Shown piece after piece: positions 1 through 9,670 of a stretch of DNA of 64,000 bases. The stretch is taken from the NCBI RefSeq assembly GCF_018614655.1, contig NZ_JAGGOG010000016.1, forward strand, positions 1 to 64,000, in the 5' to 3' direction. The stretch is from Pseudomonas fluorescens (GTDB lineage Bacteria > Pseudomonadota > Gammaproteobacteria > Pseudomonadales > Pseudomonadaceae). Position numbers and translations under genes: made by a program. Under the pieces are notes generated by a model. The model saw nothing but the letters and a program-made list of their open reading frames with translations. It searched no databases and was not told the DNA's origin. Numbering within the stretch: position 1 is the first letter of the stretch; each line of letters begins with the position of its first letter.

Positions 1-18
1 CAAGATTAAATTCCAGAA

Positions 19-50
19 CCCCATTTGCGAAAGCAGATGGGGTTTTGTTT
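19..50 (+). terminator. Rho-independent terminator of an upstream gene
   Basis: A 10-bp stem (19-28 with 33-42, one G-T wobble) closes a GAAA loop and is followed by a T-rich run. It would end a transcript entering the window from the left; that gene lies outside. Confidence 0.8.
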
Positions 51-163
51 TGGGCGATCGAAAAGTTCAGGAACATCTACTGGCAGCCCGACAATTTTGC
101 ACAGTTATTTCTGAACCAGAACACTAGAATAGGCACCTAGCCTTTTTAGAGTCCGAGCCCTAT

Positions 164-823
164 ATGCCCGATCCGGTTGATGCCCTCGCGGTATCAGACT
201 TACCGCTGGAAGACTTGGTGGCATGCCATGAGTGCGATTTGCTGATGCGCAAGCCAACGCTTGCCCGCGGTGAGACGGCCCAATGTCCGCGCTGCGGCTA
301 CGAGCTGTATGCTCGTCGCCACAACGTCGTTGAACGCAGCCTTGCTTTGGTACTGGCCGCACTGTTGTTGTACGTCCCCGCGAACTTTTTACCCATTATG
401 GAGCTCAATCTACTCGGGCAGTCCTCTCAGGACACCGTGTGGAGCGGCGTTGTCGGTCTGTTTGATACCGGCATGGAAGGGGTTGCCGCAGTGGTTTTCC
501 TCTGCAGCATGGGTATTCCCCTGCTTAAATTGCTGTGCCAATTGGCTGTGCTGCTGAGCATCCGCTGGAACATTGGCCGCAGCTACGGTTTGTTGCTGTA
601 CCGCATTTATCACCACCTTCGGGATTGGGGGATGCTCGAGGTCTACTTGATGGGCGTACTGGTCGCCATCGTAAAGCTGGCCGACATGGCGTCCATCAAC
701 GTAGGTCTGGGCTTGGCCTGTTTTATCAGTCTATTAATGGTTCAGGTCCTGCTGGAGGTGGTGATGTCGCCTCACCAGATATGGGAAGCGTTGTCAGGAG
801 AGGATGCTCATGCGGGCGATTGA
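164..823 (+). CDS. LetA/PqiA-type inner-membrane protein, first half
   Basis: 219-residue member of the PqiA/LetA (YebS) family, which partners MCE proteins in moving lipid between inner and outer membrane. Two Cys pairs near residues 21-44 (CHEC and CPRC) form the family's zinc ribbon, followed by about four membrane segments; the motif YVPANFLPIM is typical. E. coli LetA has two such modules in one chain of about 430 residues, whereas here each module is a separate gene. It overlaps the next gene, which encodes the second module. The Shine-Dalgarno sequence is weak, so the start is not certain. Confidence 0.88.
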   Translation: MPDPVDALAVSDLPLEDLVACHECDLLMRKPTLARGETAQCPRCGYELYARRHNVVERSLALVLAALLLYVPANFLPIMELNLLGQSSQDTVWSGVVGLFDTGMEGVAAVVFLCSMGIPLLKLLCQLAVLLSIRWNIGRSYGLLLYRIYHHLRDWGMLEVYLMGVLVAIVKLADMASINVGLGLACFISLLMVQVLLEVVMSPHQIWEALSGEDAHAGD

Positions 824-1433
824 TGCGGGCATTCTGATCTGTACTGAATGTCACGAATTGAACAGGCAAGATTCGGACGCCGATGAGCAAACGTGTACCC
901 GTTGCGGTGCTCTGGTTCATGCGCGTCGCCCGAATAGTTTGATGCGTACCTGGGCCTTGCTGATCACCGCCGCCATTCTGTACGTCCCCGCCAACCTGTT
1001 ACCGATCATGACCGCGAGCTCCCTGGGTCAAGGTGACCCCAGCACCATCATGTCAGGGGTAATTCAACTGGCTCAACACGGCATGTATCCCATCGCCGCG
1101 GTCGTGTTTATCGCGAGTATTCTGGTACCGACCTTCAAGCTGGTGGGCATTGGTCTACTGCTGTTCTCGGTGCAACGTCGCCAGCCACTTTCCGCGCAAC
1201 AACGCATTATCATGTACCGTTTTATCGAGTTCATCGGCCGCTGGTCCATGCTGGATATCTTCGTGATTGCCATCCTGGTGGCGGTCGTAAACTTTGGGCG
1301 ACTTGCCAGCGTCGAGGCCAATCTCGGGGCCGTGGCTTTCGCCAGTGTGGTGATTCTGACGATGCTTGCCGCAGTAACTTTCGATCCCCGACTGATTTGG
1401 GATAACACGGAGTCGGACGACGACGATGAATGA
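810..1433 (+). CDS. LetA/PqiA-type inner-membrane protein, second half
   Basis: About 207 residues with the same build as its upstream neighbour: a zinc ribbon (CTEC and CTRC), the YVPANLLPIM motif and four membrane segments, then an acidic tail ending DDDDE. The start overlaps the end of the first half-gene. AGGAG at 796-800 sits nine bases before the ATG at 810 and only three before another in-frame ATG at 804, so I prefer 810. Its stop overlaps the start of the MCE gene by eight bases, which suggests translational coupling. Confidence 0.88.
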   Translation: MRAIDAGILICTECHELNRQDSDADEQTCTRCGALVHARRPNSLMRTWALLITAAILYVPANLLPIMTASSLGQGDPSTIMSGVIQLAQHGMYPIAAVVFIASILVPTFKLVGIGLLLFSVQRRQPLSAQQRIIMYRFIEFIGRWSMLDIFVIAILVAVVNFGRLASVEANLGAVAFASVVILTMLAAVTFDPRLIWDNTESDDDDE

Positions 1434-3729
1434 TTTGCCTAAGGCTAAAACCCGCCCAGCTTCCAACTGGTCGGCCATTTGGGTGTTGCCGTTGATTGCT
1501 CTGATCATCGGTGGTTGGCTGGGGTGGCGTGCCTATCACCAGCAAGGTATCGAGATTCAGGTCCGTTTTGAAAGCGGAGAGGGCATCCAGGCCAACAAGA
1601 CCGAAGTGGTCTACAAAGGCATGTCCGTGGGTAAGGTCAAAACCCTGGCCCTGGATGATGAGGGCAACAATCGTGGGGTGATTGCCACCATCGAGATGAA
1701 CAAGGACGTCGAGCAATACCTCAAGACCAACACCCGTTTCTGGCTGGTCAAGCCCAGCGTCAGCCTGGCGGGGATCACCGGCCTCGAAACCCTGGTCTCA
1801 GGTAACTACATTGCGGCCAATCCTGGCGACGGCGAACCAACGCGCAAGTTCAAGGCGCTCTCCGAAGAGCCTCCATTATCCGATGCCAAGCCGGGCCTGC
1901 ACCTGACCCTCAAGGCTGAACGGCTCGGTTCGTTGAACCGTGGCAGCCCGGTGTTCTACAAACAGATCCAAGTGGGCCAGGTCAAAAGCTACCTGCTCTC
2001 CGAAGATCAGAGCACCGTTGAAATCAAGGTCTACATCGAGCCCACCTACGCCAACCTGGTGCGCAAACATACGCGTTTCTGGAACGCCAGCGGCATCAGC
2101 ATCGACGCCAACCTCTCCGGCGTCAAAGTGCGCAGCGAGTCCCTCTCCAGCATCGTCGCCGGCGGTATCGCCTTCGCCACGCCGGAGAATCGCAAGGACA
2201 GCCCTCCCACCGATCCGACCCTGCCGTTCCGTCTGTACGAAGACTTCGACGCCGCTGCCGCAGGTATTCGGGTCAAGGTCCAGCTCAGCGACTTCGAGGG
2301 GTTACAGGCGGGTCGCACGCCAGTGATGTACAAAGGCATCCAGGTCGGCAGCCTGAAAACCTTGAAGGTCGCCTCCGACCTCTCCAGCGCCAATGCCGAG
2401 TTGACCCTGGATCCATTGGCTGAAGACTACTTGGTCCAGGACACTCAGTTCTGGGTGGTCAAACCCTCGATCTCCCTGGCCGGTATCACCGGTCTCGAAG
2501 CACTGGTTAAAGGTAACTACATTGCCATTCGTCCGGGTGACAAGGGCAGTGCACCGCAACGCGAGTTCGTCGCTCGGGCCAAGGCACCGCCGCTGGACCT
2601 GCGTTCCCCCGGCCTGCACATGGTGCTGCTCACTGACAGTCTCGGTTCGCTGGAGGTCGGCAGCCCGATTCTCTACAAGCAGGTCAAGGTCGGCTCGGTG
2701 CAGAGCTATCAGTTCTCCCGCAAGAACAAGCAACTGGTGATCGGCGTTCACATCGAGAAAGAATACGAAGGCCTGGTCAATGGTTCGACCCGCTTCTGGA
2801 ATGCCAGCGGCGTGACGCTCACCGGCGGCCTCACCGGCGGTATCCAGGTGAAAAGTGAATCCCTGCAAAGCTTGATGGCGGGTGGTATCGCCTTCGAAAC
2901 GCCTGAGCCGAACGTGCCGCTGAAACACCGTATCCCACGTTTCCGCTTGTTCCCTGACCGTGAAACCGCCCACAAACGAGGTACTCTGGTGACCATCAAG
3001 GTTGACCGCGCCGACGGGTTAAGCACAGGCACGCCAGTGCGTTTCAAGGGCCTGGATGTGGGCAAGATCGAAAGCGTAGACCTCAGCGCCGATATGCAAT
3101 CGGTACTGCTCGGTGCACGGATCACCGAAGTACCGGAGCGCATTGCCCGCGTCGGTAGCCAGTTCTGGGTGGTCAAGCCAGAGCTGGGAATAATGAAAAC
3201 CTCCAACCTGGAAACCCTGGTCACCGGCCAATACATCGAAGTCCTGCCTGCCGTGAAAAGCACCGGGCCACAGAAAGACTTCGTTGCCTTGGCACAACCG
3301 CCTGAGACCAACGTGCAGGAAGCCGGTTTGAGCCTGGTACTCAGCGCCGCCCGTCGTGGCTCGCTGAAAATCGGTGTGCCGGTGACTTACCGTGAAGTCA
3401 CTGTAGGCAAGGTCACAGGCTACGAACTGGGCCAAACCGCGGATCGCGTGTTGGTCCATGTGCTGATCGAACCCAAATACGCCCCATTGGTTCGTAGCGG
3501 CAGTCGTTTCTGGAACACCAGCGGCTTTGGTGTCGACTTCGGCCTGTTCAAGGGCGCGACGGTGCGCACAGAGTCCCTGGAAACGTTGATCCAGGGCGGC
3601 ATAGCCTTTGCGACTCCGGACGGTGAACGCATGGGCAACCCGGCGCGTCCCGAGCAGACGTTCCCGTTGTTCGACCAGTTCGAAGACGAATGGCTGACCT
3701 GGGCACCCAAAATTCCGCTCGGAAAATAG
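1426..3729 (+). CDS. LetB/PqiB-like MCE protein with six MCE domains
   Basis: 767-residue periplasm-spanning lipid-transport protein. One membrane anchor at about residues 15-33 is followed by six MCE repeats starting near residues 41, 157, 277, 400, 518 and 640, each recognisable by patterns such as VVYKGMSVGKV, VFYKQIQVGQV and VRFKGLDVGKI. E. coli PqiB has three MCE domains and LetB (YebT) has seven, so this is closer to LetB; stacked MCE rings of that family form a hydrophobic tunnel. It is the last gene of an operon with the two LetA half-genes and is followed by a terminator shared with mksB. Confidence 0.92.
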   Translation: MNDLPKAKTRPASNWSAIWVLPLIALIIGGWLGWRAYHQQGIEIQVRFESGEGIQANKTEVVYKGMSVGKVKTLALDDEGNNRGVIATIEMNKDVEQYLKTNTRFWLVKPSVSLAGITGLETLVSGNYIAANPGDGEPTRKFKALSEEPPLSDAKPGLHLTLKAERLGSLNRGSPVFYKQIQVGQVKSYLLSEDQSTVEIKVYIEPTYANLVRKHTRFWNASGISIDANLSGVKVRSESLSSIVAGGIAFATPENRKDSPPTDPTLPFRLYEDFDAAAAGIRVKVQLSDFEGLQAGRTPVMYKGIQVGSLKTLKVASDLSSANAELTLDPLAEDYLVQDTQFWVVKPSISLAGITGLEALVKGNYIAIRPGDKGSAPQREFVARAKAPPLDLRSPGLHMVLLTDSLGSLEVGSPILYKQVKVGSVQSYQFSRKNKQLVIGVHIEKEYEGLVNGSTRFWNASGVTLTGGLTGGIQVKSESLQSLMAGGIAFETPEPNVPLKHRIPRFRLFPDRETAHKRGTLVTIKVDRADGLSTGTPVRFKGLDVGKIESVDLSADMQSVLLGARITEVPERIARVGSQFWVVKPELGIMKTSNLETLVTGQYIEVLPAVKSTGPQKDFVALAQPPETNVQEAGLSLVLSAARRGSLKIGVPVTYREVTVGKVTGYELGQTADRVLVHVLIEPKYAPLVRSGSRFWNTSGFGVDFGLFKGATVRTESLETLIQGGIAFATPDGERMGNPARPEQTFPLFDQFEDEWLTWAPKIPLGK

Positions 3730-3745
3730 ACCGAGGCGTGGCTTT

Positions 3746-3806
3746 CGCGAGCAAGCCCGTTCCCACATTTGATCGCGTTCCAATGTGAGAGCCGGGCTTG
3801 CCCGCG
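3746..3806. repeat. REP palindrome pair
   Basis: Two inverted REP-like arms (CGCGAGCAAGCCCG at 3746 and CGGGCTTGCCCGCG at 3793-3806) flank a short spacer. This is the usual arrangement of Pseudomonas REPIN elements between genes. Confidence 0.8.
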
Positions 3807-3844
3807 ATGAGGCCATCAGAAACACTATAAAACATAAAGATCAC

Positions 3845-3879
3845 AAAAAAGGCCGCGATCCATTGGATCGCGGCCTTTT
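3845..3879. terminator. Bidirectional terminator between the LetB-like gene and mksB
   Basis: A perfect 11-bp stem (3851-3861 with 3865-3875) closes a three-base loop. It has an A run on the left and a T run on the right, so it can stop transcription from both convergent operons. Confidence 0.9.
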
Positions 3880-3897
3880 GCGTTTCAGTGCAGCCGA

Positions 3898-6738
3898 TCA
3901 GACTTCGTCCAACTCCGGCTCATCTGCCTGCACGTTGACGGTCGCCTTCACCACATCATGACGGCGAATGTATTTCCAGTCCGCCTCATCAATGTAGATA
4001 CCGTTTGGCCCACTGCCGCCTTCCAGGTCAATCGCCACCTGGGCGGAAACCTGCGGTTTCACACTGGCCAGGATCGGCACAAAGCCCAGTTGCAAACTGG
4101 TTTCCAGCAAAGCCGCCTGGTTCTTCTCGTCGATGTCTGCCGCCTCGTCGAGGTAGTAAGGCAGACGCACGCGACCGGCCTGGTCGCGGTCCATCAAGTG
4201 CAGCAACAAGTACATGTTGGTCAGCGCCTTGATGGTCATGGTGGTGCCGTTGGACGCGGCGCCATCGATGTCGGTGTGGATAATCGGCTGGCCATTGACC
4301 TTGGTGATCTCGAACGCCAACTCAAACAGGTCCTTGAGACCCAGCTGGTTATGATTCGCCGCCACCAGGCGTGCCAGGTATTCCTTGGCCTCTTCGTTCT
4401 TGTTGTCTTGCTCGGCACTTTGACTCAGGTCGAACACCGACAGGGTTTCGCCTTCTTCATACTGACCGGCACTGTGAATGATCTGGTCGATATGCTTGAG
4501 GGCTTCCTTGTTCGGCGCCAGCACGATGCGGAAGCTTTGCAGGTTGGAGACCTGACGCTTGTTGATCTCGCGGTTGAACAACGCCAACTGGTGCTCAAGG
4601 CTGTCGTAGTCGCTGCGGATATTGCGCAAGGTTCGCGCGATATCGGTCACCGCCGCACGCCGCGCCTTGCCCAGGGTCAGGGCTTCGTCGGTACGGTGTG
4701 CATAAGCGTTGATCAGCAGGTGCAGGCGGCGCTCCATATCATCTTCGCTGTCGAACTTGGCCACACCTTTGAGGCGCACCTGTGCGTACAGCGCGTCGAT
4801 CTGGCCATCAGCGCGCTGCAAACCCTGCCAGCTGTCCTGATAGTCATTGAGCAACGGCAGCAGGTTATCCATGGAGTCGTCGACCGGGTCCATGAACGGC
4901 GTACCAAACGGCAAGTCCGCCGGCAGCAACTGACGACGACGCAAGGCGTCATCCAGCGTGCGTTGCTTGGCTTCCATGTCGCCGATCTGCCTGCCCACCA
5001 ACTGCAGCTTGGCCGACAGTTGCTGGACGCGTTCGGTGAAAGCATCACTGGAACGCTTCAACTCGTCTTGCGCCGCTTCCATCTGCGCCAGGTTTTCCAG
5101 CTTCTCGCCTTCCTCGGCGCTCAGGGTCTGAGCGCGGCGGAAATCTTCCAACGCTTTCTGTGCATCCAGTACTTGCTGGTACAGCGCTTCGGTCTGGGTC
5201 TTGCTCGCTGCCCGGTCAGAAGCGACGGCTTGCTGGGTTTTCAGTTGCTTGAGTTCTTTTTCCAGGCGCTCTTTCTGGTCGCGTAATGCCGCGCGGTCGG
5301 CCAACGCCTGCAACGCCGGTGGCTCGATGTGCGAGATGTCGATGGACAGCCCCGGCACTTCAAAACGCTCGCCCTTGAAGCCATCGAGGATCAGCTCCAG
5401 GGATTTGACCCACTGGCCATCCTCATCCAGCGTGATGCCGTGCTCACCCAGCGGCAAGCTGAACAACGAACTGTTGAACAGGCGCATCAGGCGCTCGACG
5501 TCCTGCTGGGAAAACTCTTCGCGCAGCTTGGCGTAGCTGTTGTTATCCGCGTGGTCGAGTTGCTGCTTGACCGACTTCAACCGTTTTTCCAGATCCCGCA
5601 GACGCTCATCCAGATCCTCGGCGCTGAACTGCCGCGACTGCGCCAGGGCGCCTGCCAGTTCATCGTGAGCATCCTTGGCCGCCAGCAATTGCTGTTCCAG
5701 AACCTTGACGTCATCCACCAGGGCAAAGCGATGCTTGAGCACCGACAACTCGCCCAGCCAGCGCTGAATGCCGCTGATTTCCCGCTCCAGACGCATCAGT
5801 TCCTGGGTGCCGCCGCGTTGGTCGTTCTGCAGGGCATCTTGCTCGTTACGGTAATGCTCGGCCTGGATCGTCAGTTCTTCCTTGCGCGCACTGGCATAGT
5901 CCGACCAGGTGCCCAGCAGCGAGTCCAGCAACGGCGATAGGCGATGCAATTTGCCCCGCAGGATCTCTCGCTGTTTCACACCGTTGGAAAGCGCTTCCAC
6001 CAGCGGGCCGGCGGCCACCAGCGAGTTGTAGTCCTGTTCCATCCGTCGTACATCGCGGAAAGCTTCTTCGCACGCGGCGATGTAATCGACACTGCCGGAA
6101 CGCAGGCTGTGCTCGAAGGCATCGAGGAACAGTTGCTTGAGTTTGGCCGCAGTGATTTCCCGCATGTGCAGCAAGTTGATAAACAGCGCACGGAAAGTCT
6201 TCAGGCTCTGCTCGCTGGTGGAGCGCAGCGGAATCAGGGTCAGGTCCAGCGGGATCGAAGTGTGACCACCCACCAGCAAACGACGCAGTTCATCGGGCTT
6301 GAGCTCATAGGCTTTCAGGCCTTCGCGCTCAAGGTTGGTGAACAGCTCTTTCTGGCGCAGGCAGGTGTCATTCTTCTGATAATGGGCCAGGTCCAGCTTG
6401 CCGGCGTAGGCAAAGAACTGGTGCCCGAAACCGCCGCCCGGGCCGCGCCCGACAACACCAATCACGTGTGGGCCGTGGGGCAGGGCGACTTCAACGAGGA
6501 TGTAGCTGGTGTCGGTAGCAAAGTAGAAACGCCGGGATTGCTCCAGGGTGTACTTGCCGAAGCTCATGTCTGACATACGCGCCAGAATCGGGAACTGCAG
6601 GGCGTTGATCGAAGCTGATTTACCGAGGTTGTTCGCGCCATATACCGACAGCGGTTCTTCCAGCGGGAACAAGCCCAGGCTGTAACCGGCGGTGTTCAAA
6701 AGGGCGAAGCGGCGAATGCCGTAGCGTTCCTTGCTCAT
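3898..6738 (-). CDS. mksB: MksB, SMC-like ATPase of the MksBEF condensin
   Basis: 946-residue MukB-like SMC protein that organises the chromosome together with MksE and the kleisin MksF. The N-terminal head carries a divergent Walker A, GANNLGKS, at residues 34-41. The middle is long heptad-rich coiled coil. The C-terminal head has a Walker B-like YYLDEAADID near residue 850. It is the last gene of mksF-mksE-mksB, with its ATG overlapping the mksE stop by four bases. No nuclease gene mksG/jetD follows, so this looks like the housekeeping condensin and not a Wadjet anti-plasmid set. Confidence 0.93.
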   Translation of the reverse strand: MSKERYGIRRFALLNTAGYSLGLFPLEEPLSVYGANNLGKSASINALQFPILARMSDMSFGKYTLEQSRRFYFATDTSYILVEVALPHGPHVIGVVGRGPGGGFGHQFFAYAGKLDLAHYQKNDTCLRQKELFTNLEREGLKAYELKPDELRRLLVGGHTSIPLDLTLIPLRSTSEQSLKTFRALFINLLHMREITAAKLKQLFLDAFEHSLRSGSVDYIAACEEAFRDVRRMEQDYNSLVAAGPLVEALSNGVKQREILRGKLHRLSPLLDSLLGTWSDYASARKEELTIQAEHYRNEQDALQNDQRGGTQELMRLEREISGIQRWLGELSVLKHRFALVDDVKVLEQQLLAAKDAHDELAGALAQSRQFSAEDLDERLRDLEKRLKSVKQQLDHADNNSYAKLREEFSQQDVERLMRLFNSSLFSLPLGEHGITLDEDGQWVKSLELILDGFKGERFEVPGLSIDISHIEPPALQALADRAALRDQKERLEKELKQLKTQQAVASDRAASKTQTEALYQQVLDAQKALEDFRRAQTLSAEEGEKLENLAQMEAAQDELKRSSDAFTERVQQLSAKLQLVGRQIGDMEAKQRTLDDALRRRQLLPADLPFGTPFMDPVDDSMDNLLPLLNDYQDSWQGLQRADGQIDALYAQVRLKGVAKFDSEDDMERRLHLLINAYAHRTDEALTLGKARRAAVTDIARTLRNIRSDYDSLEHQLALFNREINKRQVSNLQSFRIVLAPNKEALKHIDQIIHSAGQYEEGETLSVFDLSQSAEQDNKNEEAKEYLARLVAANHNQLGLKDLFELAFEITKVNGQPIIHTDIDGAASNGTTMTIKALTNMYLLLHLMDRDQAGRVRLPYYLDEAADIDEKNQAALLETSLQLGFVPILASVKPQVSAQVAIDLEGGSGPNGIYIDEADWKYIRRHDVVKATVNVQADEPELDEV

Positions 6739-7442
6739 GCGTCGGTCTCCTGTTCTTCGGCAATGGCACGGGCCATGGCGTCTTCTTCGCTTTCTTCAGC
6801 GAAGTCACTCAAATCCAAGGGATCGTCTGTTTTCAGCAGTTTTTCATCGCTGTCTTCGTCGATCAACACCGGCACCGGCAAAGGCAACACGCTGTGCAGG
6901 CTGGCTGCCAAGTCACGGTCTTGCTGCACGGAGAGGCACACATCAAGGAAGCGATGCATCGGCGGCAAGAAGCGGTAGATACCGTTTTCTTCGCTGGCAA
7001 AGCCGAGCTGGGTCATGCGGCGCATGATTTTTTCTTCCAGCTCTTCCTGGGTCTGCACTTCGGCCTGGATAAACAGGTCGCGGTACTTTTCCAGCAAGGA
7101 GGGCAATTCATCACGGCCCAGGCTGCCACCGTCGAGCACGGCAACCGGGTCGCGGCCCTGGTCGGCCAGGTGTTCGACGATGATGAAGGTGAATAACGCC
7201 AGGCGCTGGGCGGTCTTGTTGACCTGCGCGGCGGCAACAGCGGTGTCCGGGACGAAGTAGTAGAAACCCCGGGTGTCGCATACCAGCTCAAAGCCCAGGG
7301 CCTTGAACAGCGTGCGGTATTGGTCCTGGAAGTTCGACAGTTGTGCGTACAGCTCCGGGTCGCGGCGACTGACGTGGTACCCCTTGAACAGTTCGCGAAA
7401 GATCGGTGCCAGTTGGGACAGTTCGGATAGATCAAGATGCAT
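6735..7442 (-). CDS. mksE: MksE, condensin subunit
   Basis: About 235 residues, acidic at the C-terminus, matching the MksE partner of the Mks condensin. I place the start at the ATG (MHLDLSEL) at 7442, which overlaps the last 11 bases of mksF (7432-7442); a longer in-frame start at 7475 would lie well inside mksF. The ATGA overlap with mksB at the other end indicates tight coupling of all three subunits. Confidence 0.9.
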   Translation of the reverse strand: MHLDLSELSQLAPIFRELFKGYHVSRRDPELYAQLSNFQDQYRTLFKALGFELVCDTRGFYYFVPDTAVAAAQVNKTAQRLALFTFIIVEHLADQGRDPVAVLDGGSLGRDELPSLLEKYRDLFIQAEVQTQEELEEKIMRRMTQLGFASEENGIYRFLPPMHRFLDVCLSVQQDRDLAASLHSVLPLPVPVLIDEDSDEKLLKTDDPLDLSDFAEESEEDAMARAIAEEQETDA

Positions 7443-8709
7443 AAGGTGTGCTCGCAGAATTCTCGGCCGTATCAAGGCTGGCCGGGAGCAGGGCGAAGGA
7501 GCGCAGGCTGACCTGGTGCTCGTGAGTGTGGTAATCCCGTCGTTCCAGACGTTCGCGCTTGAAGCGTTTCTCCCGCGACAGGCGTGAGAACCAGTACAGC
7601 AACTCGTCGGTCGCGCCGTCCGGTTCCTGCTCCAGCAGCCAGGTCATCAGGTCCGGCATCGGCAGCGCGTCTTCGCAACGCTCGAGCATTTCCTTGACCG
7701 TGCGTGGCGCACGAGGGGCTTCGCCCTTGTGGGATTTGTGCGCCTTGGGAAAGCGCGCCGGTTTGGGCTCGAAGTTCGCCAGGGCGTAGACATAGGCCTC
7801 GACCTGGCTGGCGCTGCCGAGAAAGGTACTTTGCGGCCGGGTAAACATCGGCATTGCCGCTTGCGGCACCGCGTCCAGGCCCTTGCGGCGAATGGCCGAC
7901 AAGGCCAGCGCGGCGCCACGGGTCACGGCGTTGTGCCGGCGCGCTTCTTCACGCAGCGGCAGCAGCAATTCACGGGCATGACGCAAGGTCAGTTGGGCGC
8001 TGGTCTGCATTTCGAGGATGCGTGCGTGAGTGCGCAGCAGCATGTCGTCGTCCACGAGGTGGCCGAGGCGTTGCTGCTCGGTGAGCATGCGCAGCAGCAC
8101 GTTTTCGACCTTGCGCACGCCTTGTTCGAAGGCGCCGTCGGCGTTGACCAGTTGAATCATCGGTTCGACGTATTCGTCCCAGGTCGCCAGTACTTCGGCG
8201 TAACGCTGACGCAACGGGATCTGCCGGTCGCTGGTCTTGGCGCGATCGGCCACGGCGGCGAGGGCTTGTTCGTCGTTGGCGAGCTTTTTCAGCACGTCGC
8301 GCACGCGCATATCCAGCAAGCGCAGTTGCCGGGCCAGGTCGTGGCCGTCGCGGATGTCGAAGGCGTCCTGGATATAACCGGCCAGGCGCTCAAGGTGACG
8401 CAGGTAGGCTTCGATTTCCAGGCACAGGCCTAGCCGGTGCTCCTTGCGAAGATAGGCGAGGAAGTCGTGGATCTGCGCATTGAGCTCGAAACGGTTCGGG
8501 CTCTTGGCGACAGGTACCAGGATATCCAGGCGAATCCACACGTCCAGCAGGCTGGTGATGTCCTGTGGCGTGCTGTCCAGTTGTTGGGCGGCCAGTTGCG
8601 CGCGCAGCTCGGCAAGGCTCAGGGTGCCTTGGTCAAAGTGTTCGCACAGTGGCTCAAGCAGGGCCCAGTGTTCGGCGAGGGCGCGCAAGACGCGCTTGGG
8701 TTCGATCAT
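7432..8709 (-). CDS. mksF: MksF, kleisin subunit of the Mks condensin
   Basis: 425-residue kleisin-like protein with an N-terminal winged-helix region, a helical middle and a C-terminal Arg/Lys-rich segment (RLSREKRFKRERLERRDY). It is the first gene of the operon. The 175 bases upstream (8710-8884) separate it from a divergent gene and should hold both promoters. Confidence 0.9.
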   Translation of the reverse strand: MIEPKRVLRALAEHWALLEPLCEHFDQGTLSLAELRAQLAAQQLDSTPQDITSLLDVWIRLDILVPVAKSPNRFELNAQIHDFLAYLRKEHRLGLCLEIEAYLRHLERLAGYIQDAFDIRDGHDLARQLRLLDMRVRDVLKKLANDEQALAAVADRAKTSDRQIPLRQRYAEVLATWDEYVEPMIQLVNADGAFEQGVRKVENVLLRMLTEQQRLGHLVDDDMLLRTHARILEMQTSAQLTLRHARELLLPLREEARRHNAVTRGAALALSAIRRKGLDAVPQAAMPMFTRPQSTFLGSASQVEAYVYALANFEPKPARFPKAHKSHKGEAPRAPRTVKEMLERCEDALPMPDLMTWLLEQEPDGATDELLYWFSRLSREKRFKRERLERRDYHTHEHQVSLRSFALLPASLDTAENSASTPYAS

Positions 8710-8884
8710 GGGAATGGCCGGCTGGTTGGCGATTAAAAGCAGCGATTGTACTGCATCCTCGGTGGGATTTATCCACAGCCGGTCAGGGCGTGGTCGGGAG
8801 ATGTTTTAAACGATCAACTGCGGGCGATCTTCGTCGAAGGGCGGTAGAATCCCCTTTCTTTAGTTATCCACAAGTGGCCGACCC

Positions 8885-9670
8885 TTGCTTATCGAGTCCC
8901 GACGCCGCGCTTACTTGACCGCCATGCAGGTGGTCAACTGGCTGCCGCGCACCGAACTGCCCTTTGCCGCGCCTTCGCGGCCTGAGCTGCTGGAAGCGCT
9001 TGAACCGTTTGAGGCCTTCGAGTCTTCGGGTGAAGAAGCGGCTGTGCCTGTAGCGCTGGTCAAGCCGCCTGCCGAGGTGGTTGCAAGGCCTGCGGAGCGG
9101 GTCAAGATTGAAGTACCGCGTCCGTCGCCGATTGCCAAACCTGCCGTTACAGAAGAAGCGGCACCCGTGGCCAAGGCCCCGGTCGTGCCGCCGCCGCGCT
9201 TTGCTCTGCAACTGCTGCGGGCCGGGCGTTGCCTGTTGCTGGTGGAATTGCCTACCGGCGAGCGCTTCCAGACCCGCGACCCGGCCTATCTGCTGCTCAA
9301 GGACATGCTGCGCGCCGCCGGCCTGCCGGACAGCCCGCAAATCGTCGGCGAGCCGGTGCGTTGGCCGCTGTTGGTGCGCGGCACGATGGACCAAGGGCCG
9401 GAAGCTGCGCGGGACTTCGTACAAGGATTTGTGTCGGCACGCCTGGAAGATGAGCCGTGCGTGTGCCTGTGGCTGATCGGCTTGCCCGCCGTACGTTTTG
9501 CGGGTGAAGCCGATGCCGAAGCCTGGTACCGCGAGCTGCAGGTTGAAGGCCTGGGTTCAGTCTGGGCCCTGCCGGGCCTGGAATTATTAATGGAAGAGCC
9601 ACAGCGTAAGGCTGACGTCTGGCAAGCCATGCGCCGGCTGATGGCGCGTTGGAAAAGTACCGATGAGTGA
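8885..9670 (+). CDS. Conserved hypothetical protein upstream of rimI
   Basis: 261 residues starting with TTG (MLIESRRRAYLTAM); the first in-frame ATG is at 8924 but has no better ribosome site. The region at residues 20-105 is rich in Ala, Pro and Glu and looks disordered; the C-terminal 150 residues look folded. The gene sits directly before rimI, overlapping it by eight bases, as does the hypothetical gene before rimI in P. aeruginosa (PA4679, from memory). Function unknown. Confidence 0.75.
   Translation: MLIESRRRAYLTAMQVVNWLPRTELPFAAPSRPELLEALEPFEAFESSGEEAAVPVALVKPPAEVVARPAERVKIEVPRPSPIAKPAVTEEAAPVAKAPVVPPPRFALQLLRAGRCLLLVELPTGERFQTRDPAYLLLKDMLRAAGLPDSPQIVGEPVRWPLLVRGTMDQGPEAARDFVQGFVSARLEDEPCVCLWLIGLPAVRFAGEADAEAWYRELQVEGLGSVWALPGLELLMEEPQRKADVWQAMRRLMARWKSTDE

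Noticed and set aside
3958..5286. 442-codon plus-strand frame opposite mksB
   Set aside because: Antisense shadow of a clearly coding mksB; low-complexity Gln/Leu-rich composition.
3898..8709. Wadjet (JetABCD) plasmid-defence system
   Set aside because: The condensin subunits are present but the essential nuclease JetD/MksG is absent on either side.
8885..9670. TonB-like protein suggested by the Pro/Ala-rich N-terminal region
   Set aside because: No N-terminal membrane anchor and no TonB C-terminal motif; the low-complexity region alone is not evidence.
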